DNA of 46,117 nt from Methylobacterium jeotgali (GTDB taxonomy: Bacteria; Pseudomonadota; Alphaproteobacteria; Rhizobiales; Beijerinckiaceae). This document shows, one piece after another, positions 32,965 through 40,561 of the stretch. Below the pieces are notes generated by a model. That model saw only the letters and a program-made list of their open reading frames with translations. It had not been told where the DNA came from and did no database searches. The position numbers were made by a program, and so were the translations under genes. The stretch is taken from assembly GCF_022179345.1 (NCBI RefSeq), contig NZ_BPQR01000012.1, positions 1 through 46,117 on the forward strand. The letters are read 5' to 3'. How positions within the stretch are numbered: the stretch's first letter is position 1; each line of letters starts with the position of its first letter.

Positions 32965-33425
32965 GCGGGGCTCCTCTCGTCGGGTTCGGGGAAGCGGAAG
33001 GCCGCGCGCAGGTGGCGGCGCCACCAGCCCGAGAGCGCAACCTCGGCCACGCAGGCCCCGTCATGGGCGTGGACCATGCAGCCCTCGCCCGTGGCTATGG
33101 CGCAGTGGCGGGCGGGCAGATGCGCTCGGAAGGCGAAAAGCAGCATCGTGCCGGCCGCCGGCTTGAAATCGGGGGTGATCGGCGGCCCCGGCAGGAGATG
33201 GCGCAGGGCGGCATCGACGAGCGGCTCGGAGCCGGCGGGCGCCGACTCCGCCCAGGACGGACCGTAGGGCGGCGGCGCCTCCGGCTCCGACCCGAGGCAG
33301 GCCCGCCAGACGCCCCGCACGAGACCGAGGCAGTCGCAGCCGACGCCCTTCAGCGACGCCTGGTGCCGGTAGGGCGTGCCGATCCAGGCCCGCGCTTCCG
33401 CCACGATGCGCGCCGACCCGTCCAT
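32952..33425 (-). CDS. NlpC/P60 family peptidase of the GTA tail
   Basis: A 157-residue cysteine peptidase equivalent to orfg14 of RcGTA. The catalytic Cys is in GVGCDCLGLVRGVWR (Cys32), and His107 in PARHCAI is a plausible partner, with further His residues at 119 and 121. These enzymes cut peptide cross-links in peptidoglycan so the tail can reach the inner membrane. Length fits the GTA family. The ATG at 33425 has a convincing context; the frame continues upstream to 33749 without a family match. Its stop is inside the first codons of the TIM-barrel gene (13-base overlap). Confidence 0.9.
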   Translation of the reverse strand: MDGSARIVAEARAWIGTPYRHQASLKGVGCDCLGLVRGVWRACLGSEPEAPPPYGPSWAESAPAGSEPLVDAALRHLLPGPPITPDFKPAAGTMLLFAFRAHLPARHCAIATGEGCMVHAHDGACVAEVALSGWWRRHLRAAFRFPEPDERSPAWRR

Positions 33426-33494
33426 GTCACCGAATCCTCTCGTGCCGGCCGCGCCACGCTTGCAGCGGGCGCCGCGGGATGGTCCCCTGGCGTC

Positions 33495-34205
33495 ATGCCG
33501 AAGGGATCGCTTCAGGAGGCTCTCAGCCTCGATTTCGACCTGATCGCCCGCGCCCATCCGGGCGCCGTCGCCGACGACGAGACCGCTCTGAAGCTCCTCT
33601 CGGAGGAGGAGCTCGGCCCCGGCCTGGAGCGGATGCTCGCCGGCCACGCGCCCGGCGAGGGGCTCTGGGTGTTCGCCTACGGCTCCCTGCTCTGGAAGCC
33701 GGAGTTCGCCTTCGACGCGCGACGCGTGGGCACCGTGCACGGCTTCCACCGCCGGTTCTGCCTGCTCCAGCGCCGGTTCCGCGGCACGCGGGAGCGGCCG
33801 GGCTTGGTGCTCGCCCTCGACCGAGGGGGCTCATGCAAGGGCGTCGCGTTCCGCCTCGCCGGGCTCGACCCGCGGGCGGCGCTGATGCCGGTCTGGCGGC
33901 GCGAGATGCAGGGTCTCGGCTACGAGGGCCGCTGGGTCACCGTCGAGACGGGGGACGGGCCGGTGCGGGCGCTGACCTTCGTCGTGAACCGGGCGGGAGA
34001 CCGCTACACCGGCCGTCTCAGCGACGCGGAGACCGCCGAGCGGATCGCCGCGGCCTGCGGCCATCTCGGCCCCAGCGCCGAATACCTGCTGCGCACGGTG
34101 CGCGCCTGCGCCGAGCTCGGCATCCACGATCCCCATCTCTGGCGGGTGCAGGCGCTGGTGGCGGAGCGCCTGCGGGCCTGCGGAACCGCCGCCAACGAGG
34201 CTTGA
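33495..34205 (+). CDS. ChaC-like gamma-glutamylcyclotransferase inserted in the GTA cluster
   Basis: A 236-residue enzyme of the gamma-glutamylcyclotransferase / ChaC family. The substrate-binding loop is VFAYGSLLWKPEF (YGSL at 62-65), followed by the conserved strands HGFHRRFCLLQ, GVAFRLAGL and a later MPVWRREMQG whose Glu may be the catalytic acid/base. ChaC proteins cleave glutathione to 5-oxoproline and Cys-Gly. There is no phage or GTA role known for this family. It runs opposite to the flanking GTA genes DUF2163 and NlpC, with 69 bases to NlpC and a palindromic element before DUF2163. It looks like a chromosomal gene placed in the cluster (inference). The ATG is preceded by a GC-rich weak ribosome site. 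Confidence 0.88.
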   Translation: MPKGSLQEALSLDFDLIARAHPGAVADDETALKLLSEEELGPGLERMLAGHAPGEGLWVFAYGSLLWKPEFAFDARRVGTVHGFHRRFCLLQRRFRGTRERPGLVLALDRGGSCKGVAFRLAGLDPRAALMPVWRREMQGLGYEGRWVTVETGDGPVRALTFVVNRAGDRYTGRLSDAETAERIAAACGHLGPSAEYLLRTVRACAELGIHDPHLWRVQALVAERLRACGTAANEA

Positions 34206-34224
34206 GCTAGGGTCTTGTTGGATC

Positions 34225-34268
34225 GTTGGTCCTGACGGAGAACCGGCTTCCACTTCTCCTGGACCAAC
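34225..34268. repeat. Palindromic intergenic element between gamma-glutamylcyclotransferase and DUF2163 genes
   Basis: GTTGGTCC-tgac-GGAGAA-N11-TTCTCC-t-GGACCAAC: 14 paired bases in two arms with a four-base internal loop. It fills the gap between two convergent genes. Its form, including the ACCGG and CTTCC loop motif, resembles the short palindromic intergenic elements found in many copies in Rhizobiales genomes (from memory, not searched). It may also work as a bidirectional terminator. Confidence 0.55.
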
Positions 34269-34269
34269 T

Positions 34270-35148
34270 CTAGCCGCGGAACAGGCTGCTGCCGTCGAGC
34301 GTGGTGCCGGCGCTCGGGGCCGGGCGGACGACGAAGTCGTTGCCGGGCATGTGCGGGAAGCCCCGGAAGTTCACCGCGTTCGCGAAGGTGCCGGCGCAGG
34401 TGGCGAGACTCTTGTCGCAGCCCCGCGTGAGAGAGAAGCCGTCGCCCGGCGCGACCGGACGCGGCGGCACCTCCCAAAGCTCGATGCCGCCTTCGCCGGC
34501 CCCGCGGATGTCGGCGGCGCGGCCGGCATTGGCGCCCGTCGTCCAGACGAGGCGCCCCCCGGCGAGCCCCGTTTCCGCAAGGCCGACGGAAAGCGCCGCC
34601 CGGACCAGCACCGGCGAGATCACCTCGGCGACCGTTCCCGCCGCGCGGTGAGCCGTCAGGTCGGCCCGGCAGCGCCCGTCGCCGAGCTCGGCGTCGCAGG
34701 TGGCGCGGTAGGTGCGCCCGCGCTCGACGTCGAGTTCGTCCATCAGCCCGCGCAATTCGGCGACGAAGGCGGTGCCCGCCCGGCGGACCTCGCCGATGCG
34801 GGCCACGTCGAGGAGGAGCCGCGCGGACGGCTCCGACCAGTCCACGAGCCAGGTCTCGACGCTCGCCCCGTCGTAGAGGCCCCCGGCGATATCGGCCTCC
34901 GTGAGCCCCAGCGAGGTCAGCGCCCCGGAGACGTCGCCGCCGGAGACCGCGAAGCCGAGCTCGGCGCTCGCCTCCGCCGCCTCAAGGCCGGTGCGGGCGG
35001 CGTGCAGCGTGCCGTTCAGCGGGATGTCGCGGTCGTGGTCGGTGAAGCCGAGGACGGCGCCGTCGGCCCGCCGCAGGGTCCAGCAGCGGCAGAGCGTCGT
35101 GGCGCCGGCTTCGAGCCGGGCGGCGAGGGCGGGGCCGATGTCGCGCAT
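34270..35148 (-). CDS. GTA tail protein, DUF2163 family
   Basis: A 292-residue tail hub/baseplate protein equivalent to orfg13 of RcGTA (TIGR02218, DUF2163). Recognised segments include LCRCWTLRRADGAVLGFTDHD at the N-terminus, the repeated acidic beta region around DWSEPSARLLLDVARIGEV, and the C-terminal CDKSLATCAGTFANAVNF followed by RGFPHMPGND, in which Cys residues may bind an iron-sulfur cluster in RcGTA homologues. It is seven bases downstream of the DUF2460 stop. In-frame sequence upstream to 35643 is unlike the family and is not used. The TAG stop abuts the palindromic element at 34225-34268. Confidence 0.9.
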   Translation of the reverse strand: MRDIGPALAARLEAGATTLCRCWTLRRADGAVLGFTDHDRDIPLNGTLHAARTGLEAAEASAELGFAVSGGDVSGALTSLGLTEADIAGGLYDGASVETWLVDWSEPSARLLLDVARIGEVRRAGTAFVAELRGLMDELDVERGRTYRATCDAELGDGRCRADLTAHRAAGTVAEVISPVLVRAALSVGLAETGLAGGRLVWTTGANAGRAADIRGAGEGGIELWEVPPRPVAPGDGFSLTRGCDKSLATCAGTFANAVNFRGFPHMPGNDFVVRPAPSAGTTLDGSSLFRG

Positions 35149-35155
35149 GTCATCC

Positions 35156-35791
35156 TCAGGGCACGATCTCGACGAGGGGCACCTTCGGGATCTCGCCGGC
35201 CGAGAAGGCCTCGAGGTTGACGGTGATCTCGTCGGTGTCGAAGCGGACCGGCACGTCGAACTCGAAGCCGGCGGTGACGGCTTGGCTCGGGCCGGGCGCC
35301 TCGACGAGGGCGACGAGCCCTGTCGCCGGATCGCAGGAGAAGGCGGAGGCTTCGAGCTCGATGCCGGCGATCGCCACGCGCACGCTGCCGGCGACGGGCT
35401 TGGCGATGGTGCGCCGATAGGGCAACGCGCCGCTTCCGTAGGTCTTGGCGAGGGGAAAGACCCGCGTCGCGCCGTCGCCGATGCCGAGCGGCTGGTCTCC
35501 GGCGGCGGGCGCCTGCGAGGGCGCCCCGGAGCGGAAATCGACCCGGTCCCGGTAGCGGAAGCCGTAGAGCCGGCCGCGGCGCTCCTCGAAGAAGCCGATG
35601 ACGGCGTGGAGCGCATCGAGCGTGCGGATGCCGAAGCCGGCATCGTAGCGGCGGCGAGAATCCGCCCAGCGGCTGTTGCGGTGCTCGCGCCCGGAGGCCA
35701 GCGTCACGATCTCGGTCAGCCGGGCCGGGCCGCCGCTGCCGCGCAGGGACACGTCGAGGGGAAAGCGCACCTCGTGGAAGTCGCCGGCCAT
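35156..35791 (-). CDS. GTA distal tail protein, DUF2460 family
   Basis: A 211-residue protein equivalent to orfg12 (TIGR02217). Family motifs are FHEVRFPLDVSLRGSGGP at the N-terminus, ASGREHRNSRWADSRRRYD, and ERRGRLYGFRYRDRVDF. It forms the distal tail ring that connects the tail tube to the baseplate (orfg13-15). It lies 39 bases after the tape-measure gene and 7 bases before DUF2163. Length fits the family. Confidence 0.92.
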   Translation of the reverse strand: MAGDFHEVRFPLDVSLRGSGGPARLTEIVTLASGREHRNSRWADSRRRYDAGFGIRTLDALHAVIGFFEERRGRLYGFRYRDRVDFRSGAPSQAPAAGDQPLGIGDGATRVFPLAKTYGSGALPYRRTIAKPVAGSVRVAIAGIELEASAFSCDPATGLVALVEAPGPSQAVTAGFEFDVPVRFDTDEITVNLEAFSAGEIPKVPLVEIVP

Positions 35792-35830
35792 GCTGCCCCC
35801 TTGCGATGTGTTCGGAACGATCCCGCGTCT

Positions 35831-36412
35831 TCAGAGCGCGCGCTGCCCTCGAGCGACGGCGCGGGCGAGGCTCGCGGCGACCTGGGCTTCCGACTTGCGG
35901 AAGCTCGCCGCGTCCGGCGTCGCGATGTTGACCGTCACCGCGACCGGCCGTCCACCGGATCCGGCAGCGACCCCGAGGCGGCCGTCGCTGCCCCGGCGGA
36001 GCGGCAGAATCGCCTCCGGCCCCGCCTCGCCGGCAAGCCCCGTGCCGCCGCGCATCGGGAAGTAGGTCGGCGCGGCGATCACCCCGCCCGCCGCGAAGGG
36101 CTGCACGCGCCCGCCCATCAGCACCCCGCCCCGGGCGAAGGCCGCCGGCGTCTCGGAGGCCGTGCCGAGCAGGCCGTTGACGAGGCTCGCGACCCCCGCC
36201 CGCACCGGCGCCGCGGCGGTCCGCGCGGCGAGGCTCCCGAGCCGGGTCGCTAACGAACCCAGCACGCCGTCGAGCTGCCGCCCGGCCCCGAGATTCCCGG
36301 CGAGCGCCTTGGTCAGGCTCTGCCCGAAGCGCTGCGCGAGCCGGTCGAGCCCTTCGAGTTGTCTTGCGCGGGCGGCAGTAGCGCGTTCGGCGTCAAGTTC
36401 CATCATGATCAT
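35831..36412 (-). CDS. Short GTA tail tape-measure protein
   Basis: A 193-residue tape measure of the orfg11 type (GTA tails are short, so a small tape measure is normal). It has a helical N-terminal half (RARQLEGLDRLAQRFGQSLT and the glycine/leucine-rich stretch after it) and a C-terminal half with the AGEAGPEAILPLRRGSDGRL motif of lambda-like tape measures. Several ATGs fall together at 36412, 36406 and 36403; the second has a better-spaced GGAAG site. The start codons sit at the edge of the AT-rich block, so the original upstream sequence may have been altered by the insertion. Confidence 0.82.
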   Translation of the reverse strand: MIMMELDAERATAARARQLEGLDRLAQRFGQSLTKALAGNLGAGRQLDGVLGSLATRLGSLAARTAAAPVRAGVASLVNGLLGTASETPAAFARGGVLMGGRVQPFAAGGVIAAPTYFPMRGGTGLAGEAGPEAILPLRRGSDGRLGVAAGSGGRPVAVTVNIATPDAASFRKSEAQVAASLARAVARGQRAL

Positions 36413-36494
36413 ACTTCCATGGAACCAAATAATTACAGCACATTAAATTTAGCGTGGTTGAATTTGGTAATACTTTACGCACACCTTCTATGAT

Positions 36495-36525
36495 GTCAGC
36501 CGAGAATATATCTTTCTCGGCCGAC
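36495..36525 (-). terminator. Stem-loop after the tailspike gene
   Basis: GTCAGCCGAGAA (36495-36506) pairs with TTCTCGGCCGAC (36514-36525), 11 of 12 positions, with a seven-base loop. It is 60 bases after the tailspike stop on the minus strand. No T-tract follows on that strand, so termination is uncertain; it may alternatively limit or stabilise the transcript that runs into the tape measure. Confidence 0.45.
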
Positions 36526-36585
36526 ACTTCTTAATTATAATATCTTTATACTACGGAATAGACCATCACGTATTGATATATCTTC

Positions 36586-38148
36586 CTAAATACCTGGATT
36601 TCCATCAACATAGTTATTTCCGCCCGTAGGTCCTTGATTAAGGAATGCCTGATTATTCCCATAGACCATGTTGTTCCTAGCCATGATCCAACCCCCGTTC
36701 CCGGCGACAAGGGCCAGACCGGTGCTGTTAGCTCTATTTGGATCCCAAGGCAGATACTTTCCAATCATATTATTCACGATCATGACATGGCTCGTATTGG
36801 TTCCAACACATACGCCGATACCCCACCCAGCCACCGTGGAATTCGATAGCACCGTGTTGATACATCCAACTCCTTCAACGAGAAATCCATAGCCGGGATT
36901 ATTTGATGTGCTTGCAATAATGCCATTATCCCAGCGGGTATTCATCACAGGGCGCCCGGAATTTCCTGTTGCGCCGTTGCCAAGGATACGAAGGCCAAAG
37001 GAATTTTCTGATCGAGTGTTCGTCAGCCAGCAGTTCGAAAAAGAGGTCTCGAACACAAATCCGTTACCGCTTGGTGAAATCAAAATATTATCGCGCTGAC
37101 CACTGTCAAAATAGACATCTGAGCAGTAAGTTGCTTGAGCCGTCTGTCCATTACCGGGATTTATAATTAGATTATTGAAGAAACCAAGAATGTCCGTGTT
37201 GTTGATCATCGTTGCCCCGGAGTTTACGATTTGGACTCCGAACTCGGGGCGCGGACCAACCGGGCCACTACTGGTCGGGTCATTACCATCGCCATAGATC
37301 GTACAGTTACTAATCCAGTTTGATGGCCCATATGACGGGTTGTCGACGACAATCGCGCCGCGATTACTACCGGTCGCAATAAATGTCATAGTATTATTGT
37401 GTACCAGACAGTTTCCCGCGACTGGCCCCATTCGAATACCACGAAAGCAGTGACGAATATCTACATCTCGGCAGAAAGTATATGCGCCTCTCAAATTGAC
37501 TGTATATCCACTCGTTCTATCTCCTGCACTGCTTTTAAACGCGCAATCTTTGACACCCGAATAATTTCCGTTAAAACAAATAACGTCTGTATCAAGTCGA
37601 GTGCAATCGATGAAGGTTGCGTACTTGCCTGATCCGAGCAAGGTCACATTCTGGCGCGTGAACGTGAAGGTATCACCGAGCGTGATGGTACCGGGAGGCA
37701 GAACGATCACACCACCATCTGCCGGCAGAGAAGCTTCAGCCAGCGCGAGGCTAGCATTCTGGGAAGTACCTGTGTTGGCTTGAACGCCATACTTGCTAGC
37801 ATCGCGCCAGCCAAATGCATTCGCTGCCTGCGATGGATTGAAATTTCCGGCATGCCAGATTTCATTTCCATTGACACGCGGCCCACCGGCACCGGTTCCA
37901 GTCGAAAAATTAACGTGACCTCCACTCTTCTCGGCAGCGATCTGGATAATTCCATTATCCTTGTGAGCGTAGCCAATGTACCCGTGTCGACTGTTATCAC
38001 CCGCGCGAAATTCCGCATAACCTGAGTAATTAGCATCTCCAGGCTGGCTCCAGATCGAACCCGTGTTCGCCGAACTTCTCGTAGAGGATTGCGGAACAAA
38101 CAAAGTTCCAGTCATAGTATCTCCGGACTTGTTCACATAATCGACCAT
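36586..38148 (-). CDS. Parallel beta-helix tailspike / pectate-lyase-like protein
   Basis: A 520-residue tail protein foreign to standard GTAs. The N-terminus (NKSGDTMTGTLFVP, residues 6-19) is the repeat that starts many phage tail fibres. After residue 118 the family sequence WRDASKYGVQANTGTSQNAS and ADGGVIVLPPGTI mark the start of a right-handed beta-helix of the pectate-lyase superfamily, followed by many Asn-rich rungs to the end (the sequence ends in NNYVDGNPGI). Such spikes bind or cleave surface polysaccharide. Codon usage is clearly AT-richer than its neighbours. An AGGA ribosome site lies eight bases before the ATG. No Asp/Glu catalytic set could be assigned safely. Confidence 0.88.
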   Translation of the reverse strand: MVDYVNKSGDTMTGTLFVPQSSTRSSANTGSIWSQPGDANYSGYAEFRAGDNSRHGYIGYAHKDNGIIQIAAEKSGGHVNFSTGTGAGGPRVNGNEIWHAGNFNPSQAANAFGWRDASKYGVQANTGTSQNASLALAEASLPADGGVIVLPPGTITLGDTFTFTRQNVTLLGSGKYATFIDCTRLDTDVICFNGNYSGVKDCAFKSSAGDRTSGYTVNLRGAYTFCRDVDIRHCFRGIRMGPVAGNCLVHNNTMTFIATGSNRGAIVVDNPSYGPSNWISNCTIYGDGNDPTSSGPVGPRPEFGVQIVNSGATMINNTDILGFFNNLIINPGNGQTAQATYCSDVYFDSGQRDNILISPSGNGFVFETSFSNCWLTNTRSENSFGLRILGNGATGNSGRPVMNTRWDNGIIASTSNNPGYGFLVEGVGCINTVLSNSTVAGWGIGVCVGTNTSHVMIVNNMIGKYLPWDPNRANSTGLALVAGNGGWIMARNNMVYGNNQAFLNQGPTGGNNYVDGNPGI

Positions 38149-38166
38149 TTTAGATATCCTTCTATG

Positions 38167-38391
38167 CTATTGAATACTTTCTTCCTCATCCGGGAAGGCA
38201 TCGAGCAGCCGATCGAGACCGGCCCGCTCCATGACGGGACGGGACGGACCGATGGCGGCGGCGAGTTCGCGGGGGCTCGCGGCCCAGAACTCGGCGGGGC
38301 GCCAGCCGAGACGACTGAGCGCGAAGTGCAGCGCGTCGTCCCACGGGAAGGCGGGGGTGGGCCCCGGCGCCGCTCCTCCCGTGGGGGTCAA
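38167..38391 (-). CDS. GTA tail assembly chaperone (orfg10.1-like)
   Basis: A 74-residue protein resembling rcc01693-type tail chaperones encoded between orfg10 and orfg11. The key part is FPWDDALHFALSRLGWRPAE with the following FWAASPRELAAAIG. It overlaps the orfg10 homologue by four bases (ATGA). The last residues (EEESIQ) lie at the border of the AT-rich block, so its C-terminus may have been replaced by the insertion (inference). The upstream and downstream chaperones may be made as one frameshifted fusion in other phages, but no slippery site was identified here. Confidence 0.8.
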   Translation of the reverse strand: MTPTGGAAPGPTPAFPWDDALHFALSRLGWRPAEFWAASPRELAAAIGPSRPVMERAGLDRLLDAFPDEEESIQ

Positions 38392-38711
38392 GGGCGGGGC
38401 TCGGGCTCCCCGAAGGCGAGGGTGAGGGCGGCGCCGAGCGCGGCGCCGATCGCGTCGAGGCTGCCGGCGAGCGGCAGCCGGGCGACGGCCGCGTCGTCGA
38501 GGGGGTGGCCGCCGCCGCGCAAGGCTGCACCGAGGAGGACGATGAGGTCGCTTCCGGCGAGCCGCCCATCCGAGAAGCGGGCGGCGAGGCCGTCGAGATC
38601 GCCGCCGCCGAGGCCGCTCTCGATCTCGGCCAGCGCCCCGAGGGTGATGCAGAGGGTGTAGCGGGTGCCCCCGAGGTCGAGATCGACCTCCCCGCGATGC
38701 CGGTTCGCCAT
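38388..38711 (-). CDS. Gene transfer agent family protein (GTA_gp10 tail chaperone)
   Basis: A 107-residue protein equivalent to orfg10 of RcGTA. The family motif is LDLGGTRYTLCITLGALAEI followed by FSDGRLAGSDLIVLLGAALR. These proteins act with the tape measure as tail assembly chaperones. It is four bases downstream of the major tail gene and overlaps the next gene by four bases. The C-terminal half is Ala/Gly-rich and variable. Confidence 0.88.
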   Translation of the reverse strand: MANRHRGEVDLDLGGTRYTLCITLGALAEIESGLGGGDLDGLAARFSDGRLAGSDLIVLLGAALRGGGHPLDDAAVARLPLAGSLDAIGAALGAALTLAFGEPEPRP

Positions 38712-38715
38712 CGCC

Positions 38716-39126
38716 TTAGAGCGCCGTGAAGGAGAGGGCGCCGGCCGAGTCGAGGCTCATGTCGAAGGTGACCTCGCCGGCATGGTCGCCCCGGTACTCG
38801 AGGCTCGCGATCTGGAACGGCCCCTCCAGCGTGCCGAAGCTCGGCACGACGATCTGGAAGGTCTCGATCAGCCCCTCGAAGAAGAGCTGCCGCAGGCGCA
38901 GGTCCGAGGCCTCGTCTCGGAAGACACCGGAGCCGGAGATCGCGGCGCGCCGCACCCCGGCGCCGGCGAGAAGCTCCCGCCAGCGGCCGGCGGAATCGGC
39001 GTTCGTCACGTCCACGGTCTCGGCGTTGAAGGCGATCTGCCGGGCGCGTAGCCCCGCGACGGCGACGAAGCCGCCGCTGCCGTTCCCTGCCCTGACGAGC
39101 AGGTCCTTGCCTTTCTGGGCGCTCAT
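38716..39126 (-). CDS. Major tail tube protein, TP901-1/GTA orfg9 type
   Basis: A 136-residue major tail protein. The start SAQKGKDLLVRAGNGSGGFV and the following ARQIAFNAETVDVTNADSAG are the diagnostic beginning of the family. It polymerises into the tail tube. It lies 23 bases after the DUF3168 gene and 4 bases before the orfg10 gene. Length matches RcGTA orfg9. Confidence 0.92.
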   Translation of the reverse strand: MSAQKGKDLLVRAGNGSGGFVAVAGLRARQIAFNAETVDVTNADSAGRWRELLAGAGVRRAAISGSGVFRDEASDLRLRQLFFEGLIETFQIVVPSFGTLEGPFQIASLEYRGDHAGEVTFDMSLDSAGALSFTAL

Positions 39127-39149
39127 GGCTGGCTCCGGATGAGAGAGGG

Positions 39150-39560
39150 TCAGGCGGTCTCGGCGACGGCCTCGATGAGGAGGTTCGCGCGGGCCTCGCC
39201 GCTGCGCTCGTCGCGGGCGGCGGAGACGGAGCGGATGCGGAGCCGGATCAGGACATGCCCGGGGAGATCGGGCCCGAGATCGGCGAGCAGCGCCGCCATG
39301 CGCGCGGCGGCGGCGAGCGCGGTGCCCGCCGAGCCCGGCCGGGCGACGACGGCGAGGGCTTGGCTGAGAAGGTAGCGGCCGGCGCCGTCGACGGAGTCGT
39401 CGCGGGCCTCGGCATCGCCGAACAGGGCGTAGACCGGAACGGCTCCGCGGGGCGGCTCGTCGTAGACCTGAACGGTGCCGCCCATCAGGACGGCGAGCGC
39501 CGCGTCCCCGGAGAGACGGGCCAGGAGGGCGGCGCGCAGCGCCAGGATCGGGCTCGTCAC
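39150..39560 (-). CDS. Tail terminator-like DUF3168 protein (orfg8)
   Basis: A 136-residue DUF3168 protein of the type encoded before the GTA major tail gene. Recognised pieces are ALRAALLARLSGDAALAVLM, VPVYALFGDAEARD and the C-terminal RIRSVSAARDERSGEARANL. It probably caps the tail tube. The GTG at 39560 overlaps the stop of the upstream head closure gene (GTGA), so translation is coupled; a longer frame upstream to 39794 is shadow sequence of that gene. Confidence 0.82.
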   Translation of the reverse strand: MTSPILALRAALLARLSGDAALAVLMGGTVQVYDEPPRGAVPVYALFGDAEARDDSVDGAGRYLLSQALAVVARPGSAGTALAAAARMAALLADLGPDLPGHVLIRLRIRSVSAARDERSGEARANLLIEAVAETA

Positions 39561-39919
39561 GGGCTGCCCTCCCCGTTCGCCTCGATGAGTTCCTCGACCT
39601 CGCAGACGAGGTCGCGGCCCCGCTCGTCGGGGTCGGTGACGGCGCGGATGGCGAAGCGCCGAGAGCCGGACTTCAGGCGCATCGGCGGTCCGACTCCGTG
39701 GCGGGCGCGGATCGTGATGCGGTGGGTGGCGACCACGTCGGAACGGCCCCCGCGCAGGCGCTCTGCCCGCGAGAGCGGGCTCAGGGCCCCCCACAGCAGA
39801 GGCCCGTCGACGTAGCGGCGGACCCGGCCTCCGAAGCCGTCCGGATCGTCCACCGGGCGCTCGAGCACGAAGCGGCGGCGGCGCGCGCCGAGGGCGGACC
39901 TGAGGGAGTTCGCAGCCAT
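39557..39919 (-). CDS. Head-tail adaptor / head closure protein (orfg7-like)
   Basis: A 120-residue SPP1 gp16-like head closure protein. The core is RRFVLERPVDDPDGFGGRVR followed by WGALSPLSRAERLRGG and HRITIRARHGV. It connects portal and tail. The ATG at 39919 matches the family start (MAANSLRSALGARRRR); 34 bases separate it from the connector gene. Its TGA overlaps the next GTG. Confidence 0.85.
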   Translation of the reverse strand: MAANSLRSALGARRRRFVLERPVDDPDGFGGRVRRYVDGPLLWGALSPLSRAERLRGGRSDVVATHRITIRARHGVGPPMRLKSGSRRFAIRAVTDPDERGRDLVCEVEELIEANGEGSP

Positions 39920-39953
39920 CGTGCCGATCCTGAAAGCAATGTCTTGAGCCGGC

Positions 39954-40529
39954 TCAGAGACGGCGCCAGCGGTACGGTGCGAGAAGCGCCGCGACGGTCG
40001 CCGGAAGCCCCGCCTCCGGCTCGTCGCCCCGGTGCTCGAACCAGCCCGCCGCGAGCCGGCGGATGGCGAGCGCGAGGGGGAGGGGCAGCGGAAACGCCGC
40101 CGTGCCGAAGCCCGCCTCGACCTCCACGAGCAGGGTGCGGCCGCCGAGCGGCGGCAGAGCTGAGGCGAAGAGCAGGCAGGGGCCTTCGAGACCATCGCTC
40201 CCGACCTGGACGCTCCCTTCCGGCAAGTCGCTCAAGGCCCCGCCCGCCTCGGCAAGCGCTGCCCGCGTCACCCCGGCGAGCGGGCTCAGCGGCAGCGGGA
40301 GAATGCCGTCCGGCGGCCGGGACGGCAGGGCGATGCGGTAGCGGCCCGGCACAAGGAGGCGGCGGGTCTCGCGCTCGAGCGCCGCGCGGGCGGCTCCGAT
40401 CAGGCTTCCGATCAGGGCGTCCTCGGCGCCGCCGTCGTCGGGGTCGAGGCGGAGGTAGGCGCGCATCTCGGCGACGCTCACCGGCTCGACCACGCTGCTC
40501 TCGACGCGTATCGGGGTCATCGTGGCCAA
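39954..40529 (-). CDS. Head-tail connector, gp6-like (orfg6)
   Basis: A 191-residue phage head-tail connector of the TIGR02215/gp6-like family. The opening VESSVVEPVSVAEMRAYLRL and DALIGSLIGAARAALERET are typical, and LALAIRRLAAGWFEHRGDEP follows near the C-terminus. It forms the ring under the portal. The ATG at 40529 or 40520 can both serve. It is separated from the capsid gene by the two antisense protease genes, unlike standard GTAs where it follows the capsid directly, and only 32 bases separate its start from the divergent protease. Confidence 0.88.
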   Translation of the reverse strand: MATMTPIRVESSVVEPVSVAEMRAYLRLDPDDGGAEDALIGSLIGAARAALERETRRLLVPGRYRIALPSRPPDGILPLPLSPLAGVTRAALAEAGGALSDLPEGSVQVGSDGLEGPCLLFASALPPLGGRTLLVEVEAGFGTAAFPLPLPLALAIRRLAAGWFEHRGDEPEAGLPATVAALLAPYRWRRL

Positions 40530-40561
40530 GCCCTCCGGGGCGTTTGAGACGGGGTTGTGCG

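Larger units (their letters stand above)
36413..38166. other. AT-rich block inside the GTA cluster (probable horizontally acquired insert)
   Basis: By eye the DNA here drops sharply in GC. Counted examples: 19 of 60 bases G or C in 36541-36600 and 26 of 60 in 37441-37500, against 46 of 60 in 30001-30060. The block contains one long gene (tailspike), no integrase or transposase, and no obvious flanking direct repeats. Edges fall at the last codons of the chaperone gene and the first codons of the tape measure, which fits replacement or insertion by recombination at gene borders. The 173 bases at 36413-36585 are noncoding except for a stem-loop. Confidence 0.8.

Noticed and set aside
28975..33267. 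A 1430-codon open frame on the plus strand
   Set aside because: It is antisense to the TIM-barrel tail gene and its neighbours. The translation is Arg/Gly/Ala-rich without any domain; long stop-free frames are common in DNA of this GC content.
36634..38025. Several short plus-strand frames in the AT-rich block
   Set aside because: All are antisense to the spike gene, which has a good ribosome site and a clear beta-helix sequence.
36403..38170. Possible transposon or integron carrying the spike
   Set aside because: No transposase, integrase, terminal inverted repeat or target duplication could be found at the edges.
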